The translations under genes and the position numbers were made by a program. Below, piece by piece: positions 42,130 through 51,488 of a stretch of 64,000 nucleotides of DNA. A model generated the notes under the pieces. That model was not told the DNA's origin and made no database searches. It worked only from the letters and a program-made list of their open reading frames with translations. The DNA comes from Paenibacillus wulumuqiensis (GTDB taxonomy: Bacteria > Bacillota > Bacilli > Paenibacillales > Paenibacillaceae), in assembly GCF_000971965.1 (NCBI RefSeq), contig NZ_KQ040794.1:360751-424750 (forward strand). The letters run 5' to 3'. Every line of letters starts with the position of its first letter. Position 1 is the first letter of the stretch.

Positions 42130-43253
42130 CAGAACTTAGCGGGTTAACCGCTGGAACCAAATGCAGCGGCTGCGGTATCGTGCTGCAGAATGAATCCCCG
42201 GATCATCCGGGCTATATACCGGCACAGGCGCTTGAACGGACACCACTGCTGTGTCAGCGCTGTTTCCGCATACGTAACTACAATGAATCGTCGACAGTAA
42301 CGGTAGATCAGAGTGAATTCTTACGTCTGCTTGGTCAAGTAGGGGAACAGGATGCACTGGTCATCCATATTGTCGACCTGTTCGATTTTCACGGTAGTGT
42401 GATTTCCGGACTGCAGCGTTTTGTAGGCAATAATCCTGTAGTACTGGCGGTCAACAAGATCGATCTGCTGCCCAAAGTAACCAACTGGAACAAGCTTCGC
42501 AACTGGGTCCAGAAGGAAGCCAAGGAACTTGGACTCAAAGTCGAAGATATCGTACTGTGCAGTGCCAAGCAGAATACCGGGTTTGATCGTCTATTGGATA
42601 TTGTCGGCTCGATGCGCGGTGACCGCGACGTCTATGTGGTCGGCGCGACCAATGTCGGCAAATCGACGCTCATTAACCGTCTGATCTCCGATTACAGCGA
42701 TCTGGAAGAAGAGTTGACCACTTCCCGTTATCCGGGTACGACACTGGATACGGTGAATATTCCGCTGGATGACGGTCATTATATTATCGATACACCGGGA
42801 ATTGTATACGAATCCCGTTATACCGAATTGGTGAACAAGCAGGATCTGGCTGCGATTATGCCGGACAAACCACTCAAGCCGCTTGTGTACCAGTTAAATC
42901 AAGGACAATCTCTGTTCTTCGGTGCGATGGTACGGTTTGACTATATTCAGGGAGGACGTCAGTCTTTTACCCTCTACTTGAATAATCGCCTCAAAATCCA
43001 CCGCACCAAGCTGGAGCGCGCAGATGAACTGTATGCGAACCATGCAGGTGAGATGCTGGCTCCGCCGGTCAAAGCGGATCTGGACAAACTGCCGGCGTGG
43101 ACACGTCACGAGCTACGTATTCCCAAAGGCAAACCGACGGATATCTTCATCTCCGGACTGGGCTGGATCAAAGCTAACAGTACGGACGGCGCACTCGTTG
43201 CCGTACATCTGCCAAAAGGCGTCAAAGTGATGATGCGTCCGTCGCTGATCTGA
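42126..43253 (+). CDS. yqeH: Circularly permuted ribosome-biogenesis GTPase YqeH
   Basis: A 375-residue GTPase needed for 30S subunit assembly. An N-terminal zinc ribbon (CSGCGIVLQ...LCQRCFRIRNYN) precedes a permuted G domain in the order G4 (NKIDLLPK), G5 (SAKQNTG), G1 (GATNVGKST) and G3 (DTPG), which defines the YqeH class. The C-terminal third is the RNA-binding region. Translation is coupled to yqeG through an ATGA overlap. Confidence 0.96.
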   Translation: MTELSGLTAGTKCSGCGIVLQNESPDHPGYIPAQALERTPLLCQRCFRIRNYNESSTVTVDQSEFLRLLGQVGEQDALVIHIVDLFDFHGSVISGLQRFVGNNPVVLAVNKIDLLPKVTNWNKLRNWVQKEAKELGLKVEDIVLCSAKQNTGFDRLLDIVGSMRGDRDVYVVGATNVGKSTLINRLISDYSDLEEELTTSRYPGTTLDTVNIPLDDGHYIIDTPGIVYESRYTELVNKQDLAAIMPDKPLKPLVYQLNQGQSLFFGAMVRFDYIQGGRQSFTLYLNNRLKIHRTKLERADELYANHAGEMLAPPVKADLDKLPAWTRHELRIPKGKPTDIFISGLGWIKANSTDGALVAVHLPKGVKVMMRPSLI

Positions 43254-43285
43254 TCATTTCGTAAGTAATGAGGAGGATGAGAATA

Positions 43286-44158
43286 ATGACTGACCGTAAT
43301 CAGGCCAACAAGCAGGCTGCTCTGCTGCTCGGAGTCATGGGTGATCCGATCGCCCACTCCATGTCCCCGGTAATGCATAATATCGCATTGGAAGCGGCCG
43401 GACTGCCGGGAATGTATGTGCCGCTGCACGTCAAGCCGGATCATCTGGCCGAGGCGGTCACAGGCGCCCGTGCCCTTGGGTTCACAGGCTTCAACGTCAC
43501 CATCCCGCATAAGGTGGAGATTATGAAGCTACTGGACGAACTGGACGAATCCGCAGTCAGCTGCGGAGCGGTGAATACGGTAGTGATCCGTGATGGACGG
43601 ATGAAAGGATATAATACCGATGGCATCGGCTATGTGCGTTCACTGCGTGAGGAAGCCGGGGAACTGGCCGACAAGCGGGTGACCGTACTGGGCGCCGGAG
43701 GAGCAGCAAGAGGGATTGTCTATGCGCTGCTCAAGGAAAATGTCGCCGGTATTACGCTCATCAACCGTACGGTGGACAAAGCAGCACAACTGATTCGGGA
43801 ACTGAACGCTTCCGATGCACAGATGCAGACAGCGACCTATGAAGAGCTGGCAGAGTATCTGCCGCAGACCGATATACTCATTAATACGACCTCGATCGGT
43901 ATGCATCCGAATATGGACGAGACGCCTGTAGCCGCGGAGCTGATTCCGGAAGGCATTATTGTCAGTGATCTCATTTACAATCCGATGGAGACACGCCTGC
44001 TGCGTGAAGCACGTGCCCGGGGCTGCCGGACGGTAGGCGGACTGGGTATGTTCATTTATCAGGGCGCGTATGCGTATGAATACTGGACAGGACAGGAAGC
44101 GCCGGTGTCGCTGATGCACAGCGCGGTACTGGAAGCACTGAACCATGCAAATCATTAA
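43286..44158 (+). CDS. aroE: Shikimate dehydrogenase
   Basis: A 290-residue AroE, catalysing NADPH-dependent reduction of 3-dehydroshikimate to shikimate in aromatic amino acid synthesis. Substrate-site motifs are HSMSPVMHN, NVTIPHK (catalytic Lys) and GYNTDGIGY (catalytic Asp). The cofactor domain starts with VLGAGGAARG and uses NRT for NADP recognition. The start at 43286 lies nine bases from AGGAGG; the frame opens six codons earlier. It occupies its normal slot between yqeH and yhbY. Confidence 0.96.
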   Translation: MTDRNQANKQAALLLGVMGDPIAHSMSPVMHNIALEAAGLPGMYVPLHVKPDHLAEAVTGARALGFTGFNVTIPHKVEIMKLLDELDESAVSCGAVNTVVIRDGRMKGYNTDGIGYVRSLREEAGELADKRVTVLGAGGAARGIVYALLKENVAGITLINRTVDKAAQLIRELNASDAQMQTATYEELAEYLPQTDILINTTSIGMHPNMDETPVAAELIPEGIIVSDLIYNPMETRLLREARARGCRTVGGLGMFIYQGAYAYEYWTGQEAPVSLMHSAVLEALNHANH

Positions 44159-44179
44159 TTATAATTAAGGGGATATACA

Positions 44180-44476
44180 ATGCTAACTGGAAAACAAAAA
44201 CGTTATTTGCGCAGTCAGGCGCATCATCTGGACCCGATTTTCCAAATCGGTAAAGCCGGTATGAATGAAGGTATCGTCCGTCACGTTCTGGATGCGATCG
44301 AGACACGTGAACTGATGAAGGTATCCGTACTGAACAACTGCCTGGAAGAGCCAAAAGATCTGGCCGAGCAGCTGGCTGAAGGTACAGGAGCCGAGCTGGT
44401 ACAGGTTATCGGACGCACAATCATTCTGTACAAAGAGTCCAAAGATCACAAGCAGATCGAATTGCCTAGAGGTTAA
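44180..44476 (+). CDS. yhbY: YhbY/YqeI family RNA-binding protein (CRM domain)
   Basis: A 98-residue single-domain CRM protein, with KQKRYLRSQAHHLDPIFQIG and the conserved GKAGMNEG loop near residues 25-33. It binds pre-ribosomal RNA and takes part in 50S assembly. It follows aroE by 21 bases, with AAGGGGATATACA before the ATG, in the usual operon order. Confidence 0.95.
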   Translation: MLTGKQKRYLRSQAHHLDPIFQIGKAGMNEGIVRHVLDAIETRELMKVSVLNNCLEEPKDLAEQLAEGTGAELVQVIGRTIILYKESKDHKQIELPRG

Positions 44477-44531
44477 GTCAAAGTCAGGCAGCCGATTTTG
44501 CTGGAATAAAAAATGATTCGGTGGTGGGTTC

Positions 44532-45125
44532 ATGAAAGTCGGTATTATGGGAGGTACATTTGATCCTGTGCATATCGGGCATATGCTCGCCGCAGAGGCC
44601 GCGCTTGAAGGCTGCGAACTGGATGAAGTCTGGTTCATGCCGTCACATATTCCGCCGCATAAGCATGCGGCCGGTGTAAGCGGAGAGCAGCGTCTGGAGA
44701 TGGTGGAGCATGCCATTGGCACCAATCCGGCATTCCGTACGCTCGATATCGAGCTGGTCCGCGGCGGTGTATCCTATACGATTGAGACAATCCGTGCGCT
44801 GCAGGAGCGGTATGATCAGCATGAATTCTACTTTATTATCGGAGCGGACATGGTAAACTCATTGACCGAGTGGCATGGCATCGAAGAGCTGGCCCGGCGT
44901 CTGACCTTTGTTGGTGTAGGGCGTCCGGGCTCGGTCATTCATACGGAGACCATGCCTGCCTATCTGCAGCCGAGAGTGGTGCTGGTCAATATGCCGCAGG
45001 TGGATATTTCTTCTACAGACATCCGTGAACGTCTCGCTGCCGGCAAAACCGTCCGTTACATGGTGCACGATCATGTGTATGAATATATCAAGAGGAGTGG
45101 ACTCTATGAATCTGACACGCGCTGA
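44532..45125 (+). CDS. nadD: Nicotinate-nucleotide adenylyltransferase
   Basis: A 197-residue NadD that joins nicotinate mononucleotide and ATP to form deamido-NAD. The nucleotidyl-transferase motifs are GGTFDPVHIGH (HxGH) at the N-terminus and SSTDIRERL at about 158-166. It overlaps yqeK by 20 bases in a different frame, which implies translational coupling. Confidence 0.96.
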   Translation: MKVGIMGGTFDPVHIGHMLAAEAALEGCELDEVWFMPSHIPPHKHAAGVSGEQRLEMVEHAIGTNPAFRTLDIELVRGGVSYTIETIRALQERYDQHEFYFIIGADMVNSLTEWHGIEELARRLTFVGVGRPGSVIHTETMPAYLQPRVVLVNMPQVDISSTDIRERLAAGKTVRYMVHDHVYEYIKRSGLYESDTR

Positions 45126-45690
45126 ACTCATTCAATCCGTCTCCTCTCAAATGCCGGAAAAGCGCTGGCGCCATACCGAGGGTGTCATGCAGTCTGCTGT
45201 CGTACTCGCCCGGCGTTATGGGGCAGACCCCGACAAGGCGGATCTTGCCGCCATTTTACACGATGTGGCCAAATACTGGCCGAGTGACCGTCAGGAGCAG
45301 CTGCTCCGCGACAAGGCGCTCAATGATGAACTGCTGTTATATGATAAGCCGCTGTGGCATGCGGAGATCGGCGCTTATGTCGCCGAGACCGAATACGGTA
45401 TTGAAGACACGGAGATTCTCAATGCCATCCGCTATCATACCTCCGGCCGCGTAGGCATGACGACTTTGGAAAAGGTCATCTGTCTCGCGGATTATATTGA
45501 ACCTGGCCGTGATTTTCCGGGAGTCGACCATATTCGCCGTCTGGCGGAGACCAGTCTGGAAGCCGGACTGGTCGCAGGATTTGATTCCACGATTAATCTG
45601 CTGCTGGCGCGGCGTCAGGTGATTTACCCGTTAACGGTATTGTCCAGAAATGATCTGGTCAAACAACTTGAATTGGAGGGAGAACTTTAA
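45106..45690 (+). CDS. yqeK: HD-domain bis(5'-nucleosyl)-tetraphosphatase YqeK
   Basis: A 194-residue HD-superfamily protein with the metal-binding set H in RWRHTEGV, HD in ILHDVAKYW, further His in WHAEIG and IRYHTSG, and Asp in CLADYIEPGR. Members hydrolyse Ap4A symmetrically to ADP. The ATG at 45106 is chosen for the AGAGGAG eight bases upstream; longer in-frame starts lie inside nadD and have no ribosome site. The next gene starts immediately after the stop. Confidence 0.95.
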   Translation: MNLTRAELIQSVSSQMPEKRWRHTEGVMQSAVVLARRYGADPDKADLAAILHDVAKYWPSDRQEQLLRDKALNDELLLYDKPLWHAEIGAYVAETEYGIEDTEILNAIRYHTSGRVGMTTLEKVICLADYIEPGRDFPGVDHIRRLAETSLEAGLVAGFDSTINLLLARRQVIYPLTVLSRNDLVKQLELEGEL

Positions 45691-46038
45691 ATGGCATTAA
45701 ATCCGGAACAATTGCTGCAAATGACAATTGACGCAGCCGAAAGTATAAAAGCTCACGACCTGGTGGCACTGGACCTGAGAGGAATCTCGCTGGTAGCCGA
45801 CTATTTTGTAATCTGTCATGGTAACTCGGATACACAGGTACAATCGATCGCATCCGAGGTGCGCAAGCGCGCCCATGATGCCAATGTAGTAATCCGTGGT
45901 ATCGAAGGCGTTAACGCGGCACGCTGGGTACTGATCGACCTGGGTGACGTCGTGGTACACATTTTCCATCGCGACGAGCGCGAATATTACAATATCGAGC
46001 GTCTGTGGTCCGACGCCAAAGTGGTGGAGAAAGTATGA
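45691..46038 (+). CDS. rsfS: Ribosome silencing factor RsfS
   Basis: A 115-residue RsfS (YqeL/Iojap family) with the conserved stretch ADYFVICHGNSDTQVQSIAS and the C-terminal RDEREYYNIERLW. It binds uL14 on the 50S subunit and prevents subunit joining when nutrients are low. The start directly abuts the yqeK stop, and its stop overlaps the next ATG by four bases. Confidence 0.96.
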   Translation: MALNPEQLLQMTIDAAESIKAHDLVALDLRGISLVADYFVICHGNSDTQVQSIASEVRKRAHDANVVIRGIEGVNAARWVLIDLGDVVVHIFHRDEREYYNIERLWSDAKVVEKV

Positions 46039-46955
46039 GCCTGGAAGCAGGAACGATTGTCACGCTTCCCATCGGGCGTGAAGTATCCCCTTATGGCTTT
46101 TTCCTGACTGATGGTGAGCAGGAAGTACTGATGCATTACAGCGAACTGATCGGCAAAGTAAAAGTCGGCGACCGGGTGGAAGCATTTATTTTCCATGATA
46201 CCGAAGATCGTCTGGCCGCTACGATGAAAAAGCCGCTGCTGACTCTGGGAGAACTGGGCAAGCTGAAGATCGCCGATCTGCATCCGCGTCTGGGTGCTTT
46301 TCTGGAAATGGGGCTTGGACGCCAGCTGCTGCTGCCGATGAGCGAACTGCCGGAGAAGCCGGAACTGCGTCCGCAGATCGGTGACGAGGTGTATGTGGTG
46401 ATGCAGCATGACCGTCAGGGTCGTCTGCTCGCCCGTCTCGCCGGTGAAGAGGAATTCAATCCGCTTGTATTCCATGCACCAACCAGCTGGATGAATGAAT
46501 GGGTGGAAGCGCTGGTGTACAAGCCGCTCCAGATGGGTACATTTGTACTCGTGGATGGCGGCGTACTCGGCTTCGGCGTACTCGGTCTGATTCATCAGAA
46601 CGAACGCAGCCGGATGCTGCGCCTGGGGGAACGGGTCAAAGTACGCGTGACCCAGGTACGCGAGGAAGACGGACGTGTGAATCTGTCCATGATCCAGCGC
46701 AAGGAAATCGGACGTGATGAAGACTCCCAGCGTCTGCTGTCCTTTATGCTGGATCGCCCGGACAAGGCAATGCCTTATTCGGACCGGACTCCACCGGATG
46801 TCATCAAGCAGCGCTTTGGCATCAGCAAAGCAGCTTTCAAGCGCGCACTCGGCAAGCTGATGAAAGAAGGCGTTGTCGTACAGGATCAGAACTGGACACG
46901 TATCGTGGACAAGGATGCTCCTGCCGCTGAAGGCACACAGGAATCCCAGCAATAA
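46035..46955 (+). CDS. cvfB: CvfB/YitL-like S1 RNA-binding protein
   Basis: A 306-residue protein with repeated S1-type OB folds (N-terminal GTIVTLPIGREVSPYGFFLT; a later VFVDGGVLGF-like unit at about 165-230) and a C-terminal winged-helix (about 240-290: FGISKAAFKRALGKLMKEG). This is the arrangement of CvfB/YitL, an RNA-binding regulator linked to virulence factor expression in Staphylococcus. The start overlaps rsfS (ATGA). In B. subtilis yitL is not in this operon, so its position here is notable. The operon terminator follows. Confidence 0.9.
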   Translation: MSLEAGTIVTLPIGREVSPYGFFLTDGEQEVLMHYSELIGKVKVGDRVEAFIFHDTEDRLAATMKKPLLTLGELGKLKIADLHPRLGAFLEMGLGRQLLLPMSELPEKPELRPQIGDEVYVVMQHDRQGRLLARLAGEEEFNPLVFHAPTSWMNEWVEALVYKPLQMGTFVLVDGGVLGFGVLGLIHQNERSRMLRLGERVKVRVTQVREEDGRVNLSMIQRKEIGRDEDSQRLLSFMLDRPDKAMPYSDRTPPDVIKQRFGISKAAFKRALGKLMKEGVVVQDQNWTRIVDKDAPAAEGTQESQQ

Positions 46956-46985
46956 AGGGAACGATTGATTTTCAATTACAGACGG

Positions 46986-47028
46986 AAAGGTTAGGACTGC
47001 ATCCCGCAGTCCGGACCTTTCTGTTTTT
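46986..47028 (+). terminator. Terminator of the yqeG-cvfB operon
   Basis: Two stacked stems (AAAGGT/ACCTTT and GGACTGC/GCAGTCC, separated by a small internal loop) with loop ATCCC and TCTGTTTTTG after it. Confidence 0.85.
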
Positions 47029-47079
47029 GCATCAGCCATGATCACCGGCATGCAAAAACAGGGAAGGACGGTTAAAGCA

Positions 47080-47850
47080 GTGCCATACCGCAAGTTTGCC
47101 TATGTATATGATGAGTTGATGGAAGACATGCCTTATCCGGACTGGCTGCGTTTTGTACGTGAAGCCTGGGATCGATATGGAATGCCGCGTACGGTAGCCG
47201 AGCTGGGCTGCGGTACCGGCAGCATTACCATTCCGCTGGTGAACTCCGGCTTCCGAATGACTGGAATTGATCTGTCGTCGGATATGCTCTCGGTCGCCCG
47301 TGACAAAATGGAATCAACGTCGCAGGGACACCGGCTGTTCCAGGATGGCAGTGTCCAGTGGATCTGCCAGAACATGACCAGCTGGCAGCTGCCTGAGCCG
47401 GTAGACAGCGTCATTTCCTTTTGCGATTGTCTGAATTACCTGACCGAACCGGAAGATATTGTGCATACGTTTCAGTCCACTTATGCCGGTCTGAAGCCGG
47501 GTGGTACGTTTATTTTTGATGTGCATCATCCGAGCACGCTGCGCCGATATGATGAAGAGCAGCCCTTTATGCTGGATGACCGGTCGATCTCCTATCTGTG
47601 GACCTGTGAGTATGATACGGCCCGCACGGAGATTGAGCATCATCTGACGATTTTTGCCCGGGTAAATGAAGACAGCCAGTCGCTGTATGAACGCTTTGAG
47701 GAAATACATGTCCAGCGTGCCTATGAACAGGACTGGCTGCGTACCGAGCTGTACAAAGCCGGCTTCCGTGATGTGAAATGTTATGCCGACTTTGAATGGA
47801 TCGAAGCAAGCGATGATGCCGCCCGTTTATTTTTTATCGCCGTCAAATAA
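47080..47850 (+). CDS. yqeM: Class I SAM-dependent methyltransferase (YqeM-like)
   Basis: A 256-residue methyltransferase with motif I VAELGCGTGS, motif II GIDLSSDML and motif IV ISFCDCLNYL. The N-terminus YRKFAYVYDELMEDMPYPDW is typical of YqeM, which follows yqeL in Bacillales. The GTG at 47080, preceded by GGAAGGACGG, gives the family length; ATG codons at 47038 and 47050 are in frame but lie just after the terminator and lack a ribosome site. The substrate is unknown. Confidence 0.88.
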   Translation: MPYRKFAYVYDELMEDMPYPDWLRFVREAWDRYGMPRTVAELGCGTGSITIPLVNSGFRMTGIDLSSDMLSVARDKMESTSQGHRLFQDGSVQWICQNMTSWQLPEPVDSVISFCDCLNYLTEPEDIVHTFQSTYAGLKPGGTFIFDVHHPSTLRRYDEEQPFMLDDRSISYLWTCEYDTARTEIEHHLTIFARVNEDSQSLYERFEEIHVQRAYEQDWLRTELYKAGFRDVKCYADFEWIEASDDAARLFFIAVK

Positions 47851-47882
47851 GACGGGCATGACAAAAAAACGGAATAATATGT

Positions 47883-47907
47883 AAAGCTCCTGTCTCAGGA
47901 GCTTTTT
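47883..47907 (+). terminator. Terminator of the yqeM-like gene
   Basis: A 10-bp perfect stem (47883-47892 with 47896-47905), three-base loop and five T. Confidence 0.9.
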
Positions 47908-48070
47908 ACTTGTGCGTACATATAGACAATACAATTTAAATAGTCGGTAAAATAAAAAGAATGATGATATTTGTCGAAGCATGAATTGTGTATAATAAAT
48001 ACAACCGATAAAATGAACCCGATAATACAAACAAGAAGGCAATTCAATGCTACGATGATGGGGACGATAT

Positions 48071-49183
48071 ATGCAGACGATTATTCAGACATTGTTCAAC
48101 AATCTTACCTTTTTGACGACTGTCCTTTTTTTCGGAAATCTTTTTCTGAAATTTATGGATCAAAAATTACAGAGAGTAAATTGGATGATTCCAGTGCTTG
48201 CCGGAGTATTTGCAGGCTTGCTTGGCATTTGCATGATGAGCTTTTTCTCAATCCGTTTCTCTACCGGAGATAATACGGTTATGGTGGATTTTCGCCAGCT
48301 GGCTATTATGATTTCCTTTTATTATGGCGGAGCCTGGAGTGGGCTGATCTCGGCGATTATGATAGGCGTGTATCGTCTGTTCAGCGGAGAGCCGCTGCAA
48401 TTCAGTTCATGGGTCGGGTTTGGCAATGCGATGTTTACGTATGTCGTTACCTCACTGTGCATGCGCGGCCCACGGGAGACCTCGCTGAAAATCTGGTTCA
48501 GAGCGATTATCGCTACTTTGCTGGTTTATATCGTGGCTGTCACCATTTTGCAGGCGATTACACATATTGAGCTGAATCTGTTTTTTGGATTGTTATATAT
48601 TTGTGCCGGGCTGTTCGCCTATTATATCATCCGCTATATCCAGCGGGCCGATGATACGCTCACTATGACCAGGGAAGCGGCCAATCATGATTTTCTGACC
48701 CAGTTATACAATCCGCGTGCGTTTGACCGGCTGTTCCGACAGACGATTGTTGATGCCAGGGAGCATCAGCGATCATTTGCCCTGCTGGTCGTAGACATCG
48801 ATTTTTTCAAAAAAATTAACGATAGTTACGGGCATCTTAACGGGGATACGGTATTGGTACAGGTAGCCGAAGTGCTGGGCCGGACGATTCGACCGGGAGA
48901 CTACTGCGCCCGCAAAGGTGGAGAAGAATTTGCGGTTATTCTGAACGAGTGTGATGAGCGACAGGCAGTAGAGCTGGCAGAGGAGATCCGGACCGCAATG
49001 GAACAGCATACCTTTGTGCTGGAAGAGGGACAGAGCATCCAATTGACCGTTTCAATCGGAGTAAGCTGTTATCCATTGACCGCGCCGGAGCAGCTCTTTC
49101 CCGAAGCGGACCGTGCACTTTACCAGGCCAAGGAAAATGGACGCAATCGGGTAGCGCTGGCTGACTGTACGCCGGCAGAGTAA
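48071..49183 (+). CDS. Diguanylate cyclase with membrane 5TMR-LYT sensor domain
   Basis: The 370 residues have an N-terminal membrane domain of about six helices (1-195) of the 5TM-5TMR_LYT kind, as in LytS-type sensors, and a GGDEF domain (about 205-365). The active-site motif is GGEEF, an allowed variant, and an inhibitory I-site RPGD lies exactly five residues before it. It should make cyclic di-GMP with product feedback, in response to a signal at the membrane. It stands alone between two terminators. Confidence 0.93.
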   Translation: MQTIIQTLFNNLTFLTTVLFFGNLFLKFMDQKLQRVNWMIPVLAGVFAGLLGICMMSFFSIRFSTGDNTVMVDFRQLAIMISFYYGGAWSGLISAIMIGVYRLFSGEPLQFSSWVGFGNAMFTYVVTSLCMRGPRETSLKIWFRAIIATLLVYIVAVTILQAITHIELNLFFGLLYICAGLFAYYIIRYIQRADDTLTMTREAANHDFLTQLYNPRAFDRLFRQTIVDAREHQRSFALLVVDIDFFKKINDSYGHLNGDTVLVQVAEVLGRTIRPGDYCARKGGEEFAVILNECDERQAVELAEEIRTAMEQHTFVLEEGQSIQLTVSIGVSCYPLTAPEQLFPEADRALYQAKENGRNRVALADCTPAE

Positions 49184-49203
49184 AAGCTGATTTAAGACAA
49201 ACA

Positions 49204-49262
49204 ACCCAAAAGGCTGTCTCTCTTGTGAGTACCAGGAGCAGACAGCCTTTTGGGTCATTTTT
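49204..49262 (+). terminator. Terminator of the diguanylate cyclase gene
   Basis: A 16-bp perfect stem (49204-49219 with 49240-49255) followed by CATTTTTT. It may also serve the converging oxidoreductase gene. Confidence 0.9.
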
Positions 49263-49306
49263 TGGCCATATTATAAGTTGAATAATCTTCTTGTCAGCCG
49301 ATTAGT

Positions 49307-51382
49307 TTAACCGAACGATTCGGCAGGAATGAATGCCTGCTTTTTTTGCAGATCGACTCTACCCGAGAAGAAGGTGGCACCGCCGCCCATATCAGACAGG
49401 CGGTCCGGAGTCAGTGCATTCACCAGATGAGACGGCTGATGATCCGGGGTGTCGGCCCATAGTCCCTGGCTGACCACCACGCCGGGCAGCACCGTCTCGC
49501 CGACAGCGGCGATCAGTTCACAGGAGCCGTACCGATTGGAGACGATGACGGTATCGCCATCAACGATGCCTTCCCGCTCGGCATCAGCCGTGTTCATAAA
49601 CAGCCGCGGCAGCTTTTCCATACCGGCATGCTTGGCATTATTGGAGAAGGTCGAATTCAGGAAATTATGTGTCGGACCCGGTATGAAAATATAGCTGTGA
49701 CTGTCCTGTTCCTGCAGCGGAATATAGGTCGGCAGCGGCGGCAGACCATGCTGCAGCATGGTGCTGGAGTATAGTTCCACCTTACCGCTTGGCGTATCCA
49801 GCCGCTCCGGGTAAATGGTGGCACGGTTCGCCTTGAGATACTGATGATCCAGCAGTCCCTCATAATCAATTCCCTGCAAATGCGGATTGCCCGGATGAGC
49901 CAGCGCCTGGCGGATCATCTGCTCATCACTGTCCTGCAGCGCTTGCTCTTCAAAGCCCATCGCAGCCGCCAGCAGACGAAACACTTCGGTATTGGATTTA
50001 CTTTGTCCATAATTCTCGATCACCGGCTGACCGATCTGTATATAATGATGCCAGTAGGACGTATAGAAATCCAGATTCTCAAAGGCTGAAGTGGCAGGCA
50101 GTACAATATCCGCATATGCCGCTGTCTCCGTCAAAAACAGATCATGCACCACTGTAAACAGATCTTCCCGCTCCAGTCCCTCACGCACCTGTGCAGCACG
50201 AGGCGCTACGACAGCCGGATTGCAGCTGTAGACATACAGGGAATATACCGGCGGCTCGGCAGCGGTGAGCGCCCTTCCCAGCTGGTTCATGTTAAAAGAA
50301 CGGGTATTGCGGTTGTGCAGCAGATCAGGACGCTGCAGAGCGGCTGCATTATGAGCCAGATAAGCAGAATTGGAACGGATCGCTCCGCCACCGCGCACCA
50401 GCCACTGGCCGGTTAATACGGATAGGCAGGTAATCGCACGAGTATTCATGCCGCCGTTATCATGATGCTGCAGCCCATTGCCGATGCGGATCATGGACGG
50501 GGCCGTCTCGCTATACATACGGGCCAATTTGTAAATGTCATCCACAGGAACGCCTGTGATGCCGGATACGGTTACCGGATCATAGGACTTCACATGTTCA
50601 CGCAGCTGTTCATGCCCGATTGTATATTCATGCAGAAAATGCTCATCTACCCGGTTCTCGGCGAACAGTACATGCATCAGCCCAAGCGCCAGTGCAGTAT
50701 CCGTGCCGGGGAGGATCGGAATGAACCAGTCCGCCATCCGGCCGGTCTGATTGCGGTGCACGTCGATGACGACGATTTTGGCGCCCTGCTTGCGTGCCTG
50801 CTGAGCCAGGGTAATCTGGTGCATATTGGTACTGACCGCATTGATTCCCCACAGGATAAACAATCGTGTATGCACCGTGTCTTCCGGGTCGGTTCCTATG
50901 CTGCCGCCCATCGTATACTTGAATCCGGCTCCTCCGGCTGCCGTACAAATTGTACGCTCCAGCTGACTGGCACCCAGGCGATGGAAAAAGCGCCGATCCA
51001 TGCCTTCCGCATTGATATTGCCCATATTGCCATAGAAGCTGTACGGCAGGATGGTTTCGGGACCATGCTCTTCAATCAGGCCTTTCCAGCGGGAAGTGAT
51101 CATCTCGATCGCCTCTGTCCATGTAATCGGCTCGAACTGGCGGCTGCCTTTGGGTCCTATCCGTTTAAGCGGCTGGGTGAGACGTTGATCATCATAGATA
51201 CGCTCGGCCATATGCCGTACTTTGTTGCATATATTGCCACGGGTAACCGGATGTTCCGGGTCGCCGGCGATTTTGGTGATTTTGCCGTTTTCTTTATGAA
51301 TGAGCAGTCCGCACTGATCCGGGCAGTCCAGTGAGCAGACCGTTTTGAAGACGCCATCCGGCTGTTGCGTATAAGCAGACAT
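49307..51382 (-). CDS. Molybdopterin-dependent oxidoreductase (YyaE/formate dehydrogenase-like)
   Basis: A 691-residue MopB-superfamily enzyme. The N-terminal iron-sulfur motif has Cys in VCSLDCPDQCGLL and RGNICNKV, typical of a [4Fe-4S] cluster. The pterin-binding core includes LFILWGINAVSTNMHQ and LPGTDTALALGLMHV, and the C-terminal molybdopterin-dinucleotide domain starts near residue 570 (HAGMEKLPRLFMNTADA). There is no Tat signal, so it is cytoplasmic. No partner subunits or cofactor-synthesis genes are nearby. It resembles B. subtilis YyaE; the substrate is unknown. AAGGAG nine bases before the ATG supports the start. Confidence 0.92.
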   Translation of the reverse strand: MSAYTQQPDGVFKTVCSLDCPDQCGLLIHKENGKITKIAGDPEHPVTRGNICNKVRHMAERIYDDQRLTQPLKRIGPKGSRQFEPITWTEAIEMITSRWKGLIEEHGPETILPYSFYGNMGNINAEGMDRRFFHRLGASQLERTICTAAGGAGFKYTMGGSIGTDPEDTVHTRLFILWGINAVSTNMHQITLAQQARKQGAKIVVIDVHRNQTGRMADWFIPILPGTDTALALGLMHVLFAENRVDEHFLHEYTIGHEQLREHVKSYDPVTVSGITGVPVDDIYKLARMYSETAPSMIRIGNGLQHHDNGGMNTRAITCLSVLTGQWLVRGGGAIRSNSAYLAHNAAALQRPDLLHNRNTRSFNMNQLGRALTAAEPPVYSLYVYSCNPAVVAPRAAQVREGLEREDLFTVVHDLFLTETAAYADIVLPATSAFENLDFYTSYWHHYIQIGQPVIENYGQSKSNTEVFRLLAAAMGFEEQALQDSDEQMIRQALAHPGNPHLQGIDYEGLLDHQYLKANRATIYPERLDTPSGKVELYSSTMLQHGLPPLPTYIPLQEQDSHSYIFIPGPTHNFLNSTFSNNAKHAGMEKLPRLFMNTADAEREGIVDGDTVIVSNRYGSCELIAAVGETVLPGVVVSQGLWADTPDHQPSHLVNALTPDRLSDMGGGATFFSGRVDLQKKQAFIPAESFG

Positions 51383-51428
51383 GAATCACTGCTCCTTTCG
51401 GGTGAGTATTTCTTTTAAATTTTATTCC

Positions 51429-51443
51429 AAAGAGATTCTCTTT
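51429..51443 (-). promoter_or_regulatory. 15-bp palindrome in the oxidoreductase leader
   Basis: AAAGAGA-T-TCTCTTT is a perfect inverted repeat 47 bases upstream of the oxidoreductase start, a candidate operator. Confidence 0.45.
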
Positions 51444-51488
51444 AATGTCGACTTTGTTACTGGGTTTAATTAGAATCAAGAAGAATTA

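Noticed and set aside
45025..45105. A longer YqeK N-terminus starting inside nadD
   Set aside because: The extra residues are a shadow of nadD; the ATG at 45106 has a proper ribosome site and the family N-terminus.
47038..47079. An ATG start for the methyltransferase at 47038 or 47050
   Set aside because: Both lie right behind the terminator T-run and lack a ribosome site; the GTG at 47080 gives the expected length.
49307..51382. A Tat-exported formate dehydrogenase
   Set aside because: The N-terminus has no twin-arginine or hydrophobic signal; the protein begins almost directly with the iron-sulfur motif.
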